Shown piece by piece: positions 47,770 through 51,475 of a DNA stretch of 51,475 nt. This DNA is from Kiritimatiellia bacterium (GTDB lineage Bacteria; Verrucomicrobiota; Kiritimatiellia; RFP12; UBA1067): positions 1-51,475 of the forward strand of contig JAFXTB010000020.1 of the NCBI GenBank assembly GCA_017525225.1, read 5' to 3'. The position numbers and the translations under genes were made by a program. Numbering within the stretch: the first letter of the stretch is position 1; the number at the start of each line of letters is the position of its first letter. Under the pieces are notes generated by a model. That model was not told the DNA's origin. It worked only from the letters and a program-made list of their open reading frames with translations, and searched no databases.

Positions 47770-49707
47770 CTATCTGGGAACAGCAATATCCGAACACATC
47801 TCGAACACAAGCTCACCGCCTTTCACAATGTCGGCATGGCTGACGCGCCAGTCCTTCAGTTCGATGCCATTCAATGTGACACGCCTTACACGCCAGCGGT
47901 CGGGCGAGTAGTCCTTGACCCGGATCTCCAGCGTCGCGGACGGATAGGGCGATCCGAAGTGGAGCCTTGCCCCCTTCACGAGCGGAGAACCAAGCTCATA
48001 GTATCCGCTCACGGGGTCGAGTGGATAGAATCCTAGCGCAGACAGGATGTACCATGCGCTCATCTGTCCGCAATCCTCATTGCCGTCAAACCCCTTTCGA
48101 TCCGTTGAATACGCCCGCGTGAGTATCTCCCGCACACGACGCTGCGTCTTTTCGGGATGTCCGAAACGGTTGTATAGATAGGCGCAATGATGGGATGGCT
48201 CGTTGCCGTGGATCGACTTGTTGCCGAACTCCGGCTTCCAGAAAAGCGTGTCGAAGAATTCATCCAACCGCCTTGTCGCAACCTCTTTCCCGCCCATGAT
48301 CTCCGCAAGGCCCTCAGCATCGTGCGGCACGCACCAAACCGCCGTTTCCGGGCGGCATTCCGTATAGGCGTCCCGTGCCGTAGCGTCGAAAGTGCCGTCC
48401 TTCCTTCTCGGCAGGAACATCCCTGCGGATGCACACCAAAGGTTCGTGTAGTTCCTGTTCCTGTCCGCAAAGGAGAAGTCCTGCGTCCGCGAGACCGATT
48501 CCGACGTCTCGTCGCACGCGACATAGCCGCGTTTCAGGTAGCTCGTCAACCCTGCCCGCGTCTCGGGATATTCACCGTACCGTTCGCGGTCACGCCAGCG
48601 CCGAGACGTGTCGAACCGCTGCGGCACCGTCCGGTTCTTGCGGATGGCCTCACGTGCAAGGGCATGGTCGAATCCACGGAACCCCTTTGCCATCGCCTCC
48701 TCCAGGACGACTTCTGCCGGCGCACCGACCATGATGCCCGTGTATCCAGGGTTGGGCCATTTCGGCAGCCACCCTCCCTCGCGGTACATCTCCAGAAGCG
48801 ACTGCATCATGCCGTCAACCCTTTCAGGCGCAATCATAGTGAGCCAGGAATGTTCCGCTCGGTAGGTGTCCCAGAGCGAATAGCAGTTGTACATTACACC
48901 GTCATGTACCTTGTCGTCAAAGGCGGAATAATAACGTCCATACTCGTCTATCTGCCTCGGATAAAGGAGGGTGTGGAAGAGCCCCGTGTAGAAGATGGTC
49001 TTTACGTTGTCCGGCGCATCTATCTCGACTCGGGCGAAATAGCGTTCCCATTCGGCTCTCGTCTCGGCGACGACGGCATCAAACTCCCTGTCGCCGATCT
49101 CACGCGCAAGGTTGGTCCTCGCCTGTTCAAGCGAGATGAGCGAAACTCCGATCTGAAGTCCGCCTTTCACGTGCCGGACGCACCGCCAGCCCTTGAAGTT
49201 TGGAAGCGGACGGCCCAGGATCTCGTCGTCGCGGTTTGAACAGTAGCCGTCCAGAAGCCAGACGTCACGCAGATCGCCGCGCAACCATGCGGCGTGCGCC
49301 GTCGCCGTGTACTCGAACATGCGTCCGCCCGCCATGATGCGTCCTAGATACGGCCTATATTCCGCGCGCTCTATCTTCGCCGGTTCGATGGGGATCCGAA
49401 CCTCTCCCCAGTCGCCCATCCAGATTGCGGGCTGACGCGTGAGGATAAAGCCGATGAGCGTATCGTCGGCCGCATTGAAGCTCAACTGCCCCACGCGGTT
49501 CAACCGTGTCATCGGAACCATGTGGAAAGACCCGAACGGAACGCAGGTGTACGGCTGCATTCCGCCGTAATTCGACCCTGTCCCCTCCGTGCCTATCCAC
49601 GGATCGACATGGCGGAGCTGCGATTCCGCCATCGCGACAGCCGACAGCGCAACCGCCGCCGCAACCAGGGCCGTCTTGCATATCTTTTCAACCGTTGCAC
49701 ATGGCAT
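47770..49707 (-). CDS. GH92 alpha-mannosidase-like protein (secreted)
   Basis: A 645-residue glycoside hydrolase family 92 protein with signal peptide (about 1-27). HVDPWIGTEGTG at the mature N-terminus, HGNEPSHHCAYLYN and GNEDCGQMSAWYILSALGFYPLDPVSG are GH92 signatures; the Glu of HGNEP and the Asp of GNED belong to the Ca-dependent active site. It is shorter than most GH92 enzymes (about 720-760 aa), mainly because the N-terminal beta domain is compact. GAGG precedes the ATG. It acts on N-glycan or yeast-type alpha-mannan; linkage unknown. Confidence 0.9.
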   Translation of the reverse strand: MPCATVEKICKTALVAAAVALSAVAMAESQLRHVDPWIGTEGTGSNYGGMQPYTCVPFGSFHMVPMTRLNRVGQLSFNAADDTLIGFILTRQPAIWMGDWGEVRIPIEPAKIERAEYRPYLGRIMAGGRMFEYTATAHAAWLRGDLRDVWLLDGYCSNRDDEILGRPLPNFKGWRCVRHVKGGLQIGVSLISLEQARTNLAREIGDREFDAVVAETRAEWERYFARVEIDAPDNVKTIFYTGLFHTLLYPRQIDEYGRYYSAFDDKVHDGVMYNCYSLWDTYRAEHSWLTMIAPERVDGMMQSLLEMYREGGWLPKWPNPGYTGIMVGAPAEVVLEEAMAKGFRGFDHALAREAIRKNRTVPQRFDTSRRWRDRERYGEYPETRAGLTSYLKRGYVACDETSESVSRTQDFSFADRNRNYTNLWCASAGMFLPRRKDGTFDATARDAYTECRPETAVWCVPHDAEGLAEIMGGKEVATRRLDEFFDTLFWKPEFGNKSIHGNEPSHHCAYLYNRFGHPEKTQRRVREILTRAYSTDRKGFDGNEDCGQMSAWYILSALGFYPLDPVSGYYELGSPLVKGARLHFGSPYPSATLEIRVKDYSPDRWRVRRVTLNGIELKDWRVSHADIVKGGELVFEMCSDIAVPR

Positions 49708-49736
49708 TCTGCACCTCGCTCTCGTTCAAAAGCCAC

Positions 49737-51113
49737 CTAAGACGACAAGGTTGGTCGTTCCCATGCCAGCTTCCAGAGACGGTCGCGCGGCGACTTGCGC
49801 GTCCCGAACAGGCATACCACGCGCCCGGCCTTGCGGAGCTCCGCCGTGTCGCCGGTCACGGCGATCTCGTCGCCTCCGAGGATGTTTGCCGCGAGAAGGC
49901 ATTTTTCGAGCCCGTCGCCGCGACCGAAGTTCCATACCTCGTCGGGCTGGGCGAGGCGGGATGGTCCATCGTAGATGGAATCATTGCCAAGCGCGGCGAT
50001 ACGGGCGACGACCTCGTTTTCCGATGCATCCTTGAGAGCCGCACGAGAGACCGGCGAACGTTCCAGTGCCGCCTTTACGAAAGGAGCGGCCTCGACCATC
50101 CCCAGTTCGTGGCCGGCGTATGGCGCAAGCGCGGCCGTACGATTGGTGGCGCGCAGGGCGTCCAGGCGGGCGACGACCTCTTCGCGCTCCATGTCCGGCG
50201 AAATGGACAGAGGCTCGTCGTCGCGGATGAAGCGTACGCGTCCGGCGTCTGGCAGGCGAGGTTCCACGACCCGCCTGTCCGCGGCGTCCTGCGGTGGCGA
50301 GAGAAACCCCCTGAGCCTGTCGCTGAAGTGCGTGTACGCGGCAGGGTCGATCGTGGCATCGGGGTAGAGAAGATGTATGAAGCCGGAGGCATGCGAGACT
50401 ATCGTCACCCGCTCATGCTCCAGCGCGCGGCGCGCCTGTCGGGAGATGACGGTGCCGTTGGACCACATCGCCCGGGTCACCAGGCGGCGGTTGTTTGTGA
50501 GGATGCCAGTGTCCACATCGATGAAGTTCTGCGAATGAAGGGGCGTGGCCATCAGATATATCGACTCCAGCGGCAGGCCGCACACGACGAACGCCGCCGC
50601 CGCGTACAGCCCTGCGAGCGACACGCATTCCCCGGCGCCGACGGAATGTCCGGACTTGTGGCGAAACGCGTCCATTGCCTCGACCGTCTCGGTCTTCCAG
50701 TAGGGGATGGTGTCGGAGTCGTACTTGTCCAGCCCGAAATGCCGGCGGATGTCGATGTCGTAGTAGTAGGCGTCGCCGTGGTATCCGAAAAGAGCGTTCG
50801 ACCGGGCGATGTCGGCGGGCGGGATGAATGGCGCGAAGCGGGCAAGCTCGCGCTGCTGGCGCGTGAGGCCCCAGGTTTCAAGATCCAGGTTGAAGGTGTA
50901 GTTGTCCATGACATGCTGCCTGAGACGCTGAAGGCGCTTCTTCGGCCGCATGCCGCGTATATCCTCGAACCATTTGAGATCGCGCCAGGCCCAGAGGCGC
51001 GGCGAGAGGATGTTCGCCAGCACCAGCGCGTACATCAGCTCCGGGAAGATGAATATCTCCATGTCCGAGAGCGTGCAGGCGGACGACTTCTCCTCCAGCG
51101 AGATTGGTCTCAT
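49737..51113 (-). CDS. Conserved protein of unknown function, possibly transglutaminase-like
   Basis: A 458-residue protein with no signal peptide that I do not recognise. A central stretch (about residues 150-215) reads SVGAGECVSLAGLYAAAAF, PLESIYLMATPLHSQNFID and VDTGILTNNRR, that is Cys, then His, then Asp in the order and spacing of a transglutaminase/papain-like core. The C-terminal half is helical and its end holds charged segments. The ATG at 51113 overlaps the acyltransferase stop (ATGA) and has GGAGG 7 nt upstream. Linkage to a PlsC-type acyltransferase might suggest a lipid or lipoprotein role, but no function can be claimed. Confidence 0.7.
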   Translation of the reverse strand: MRPISLEEKSSACTLSDMEIFIFPELMYALVLANILSPRLWAWRDLKWFEDIRGMRPKKRLQRLRQHVMDNYTFNLDLETWGLTRQQRELARFAPFIPPADIARSNALFGYHGDAYYYDIDIRRHFGLDKYDSDTIPYWKTETVEAMDAFRHKSGHSVGAGECVSLAGLYAAAAFVVCGLPLESIYLMATPLHSQNFIDVDTGILTNNRRLVTRAMWSNGTVISRQARRALEHERVTIVSHASGFIHLLYPDATIDPAAYTHFSDRLRGFLSPPQDAADRRVVEPRLPDAGRVRFIRDDEPLSISPDMEREEVVARLDALRATNRTAALAPYAGHELGMVEAAPFVKAALERSPVSRAALKDASENEVVARIAALGNDSIYDGPSRLAQPDEVWNFGRGDGLEKCLLAANILGGDEIAVTGDTAELRKAGRVVCLFGTRKSPRDRLWKLAWERPTLSS

Positions 51114-51475
51114 GGGATGGCCTCCATATCTCCGCCGAACAGCGCCCGGCCGATGCGTCCTGTAAGCTCGACGGCGGCGGCATGGCGCGGCGGCGGCGCG
51201 CTGCATGCCGGAATCTCGTCCATGAGACGCAGCGAATAGGTGATGACCCTGTCGCCCACGTCGTACCAGGGCTGTCCCTTGGCGAGCACCGCCGGATCGC
51301 ACTCCAGCCGGACGGGTTGCACCGGCACCCCTGCCGCCAGCGCAATCTGCGCCGCGCCGCGGCGGAGCGGACGCTCTGCCGCGCTAGCCGTACGCGTACC
51401 CTCCGGGAACACTATCAGGTTGATGCCCGCATGAAGCAGCGAGCAGGCCTCTTCCAACACACCTTGCGGATCGTC
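51110..51475 (-). CDS. PlsC-family 1-acylglycerol-3-phosphate acyltransferase, partial
   Basis: The C-terminal 121 residues of an acyltransferase; the frame is open to the window edge, so the N-terminal catalytic HX4D motif is outside. VFPEGTRT (motif III of the family, binding glycerol-3-phosphate) and the following RRGAAQIALAAGVPVQPV (motif IV) are present. It probably acylates lysophosphatidate or a related lipid. Translationally coupled to the downstream gene. Confidence 0.85.
   Translation of the reverse strand, partial: DDPQGVLEEACSLLHAGINLIVFPEGTRTASAAERPLRRGAAQIALAAGVPVQPVRLECDPAVLAKGQPWYDVGDRVITYSLRLMDEIPACSAPPPRHAAAVELTGRIGRALFGGDMEAIP

Noticed and set aside
47770-49707. GH92 and neighbouring hydrolases as a classic SusCD-type polysaccharide utilisation locus
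   Set aside because: No SusC/SusD, TonB-receptor, hybrid sensor or other PUL regulator is seen in the window.

Overview
The window is GC-rich (roughly 60-65% by eye), about 95% coding, and carries some 45 genes, nearly all on the minus strand. No gene-free stretch exceeds about 160 bases. The content points to a Gram-negative, LPS-making, saccharolytic bacterium of the PVC superphylum, most likely Kiritimatiellota or a relative. It has KdsA and LptA/B/C, an HPr kinase without sugar-specific PTS components, secreted GH16, GH78, GH92 and CE15 enzymes, Gfo/Idh proteins with export signals, and TN-rich repeats. That placement is inference from gene content; no rRNA is present.

Layout. (1) 1-8643: a promoter drives thrS, then infC, tkt, a PAS protein, an RluA-type pseudouridine synthase, dinG and the first codons of another gene. 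infC appears to start at AUC. (2) 8669-10981: SIS - PfkB kinase - SIS sugar-phosphate operon. Divergent to it is a small RRM RNA-binding protein (11168-11488) that ends in a clear intrinsic terminator. (3) 11579-24244: a 13-gene convoy kdsA-lptC-lptA-lptB-hpf-hprK-ptsH-ptsI-fabH-fabF-fabZ-recJ-PHP, with gaps of 41 nt or less and several start/stop overlaps. It combines envelope synthesis, fatty acid synthesis and a regulatory PTS. (4) 24279-25664: a DRTGG protein and a CBS-HATPase protein, divergent from a DUF456 membrane protein; both promoters sit 6 nt from an ATG. (5) 26181-32570: TMEM43-DUF4861, and CE15 esterase-MBOAT-AlgJ-like operons. (6) 32593-34030: apbE, tRNA-Pro(CGG) and a small membrane protein on the plus strand. 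(7) 34048-37359: a DUF5009 acyltransferase, YbgC thioesterase, TrmB, QueD and QueE. (8) 37437-49707: accessory glycan region with a glycosidase-like gene interrupted by an in-frame UGA, an AT-richer hipBA module, GH16, a Gfo-GH78-phosphoesterase operon and GH92. (9) 49737-51475: a conserved protein of unknown function (possibly transglutaminase-like) and a PlsC-type acyltransferase cut by the window edge.

Notable signals are four promoters whose -10 box lies only 6-7 nt before the ATG (leaderless mRNAs), the AUC start of infC, the in-frame UGA at 38520, an LptA with a TN-repeat tract and long coiled coil, and an lpt-hpf-hprK-pts order resembling the proteobacterial rpoN locus but lacking rpoN. 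I saw no CRISPR array, insertion sequence or rRNA, and nothing I can defend as a wholly new defence or metabolic system.
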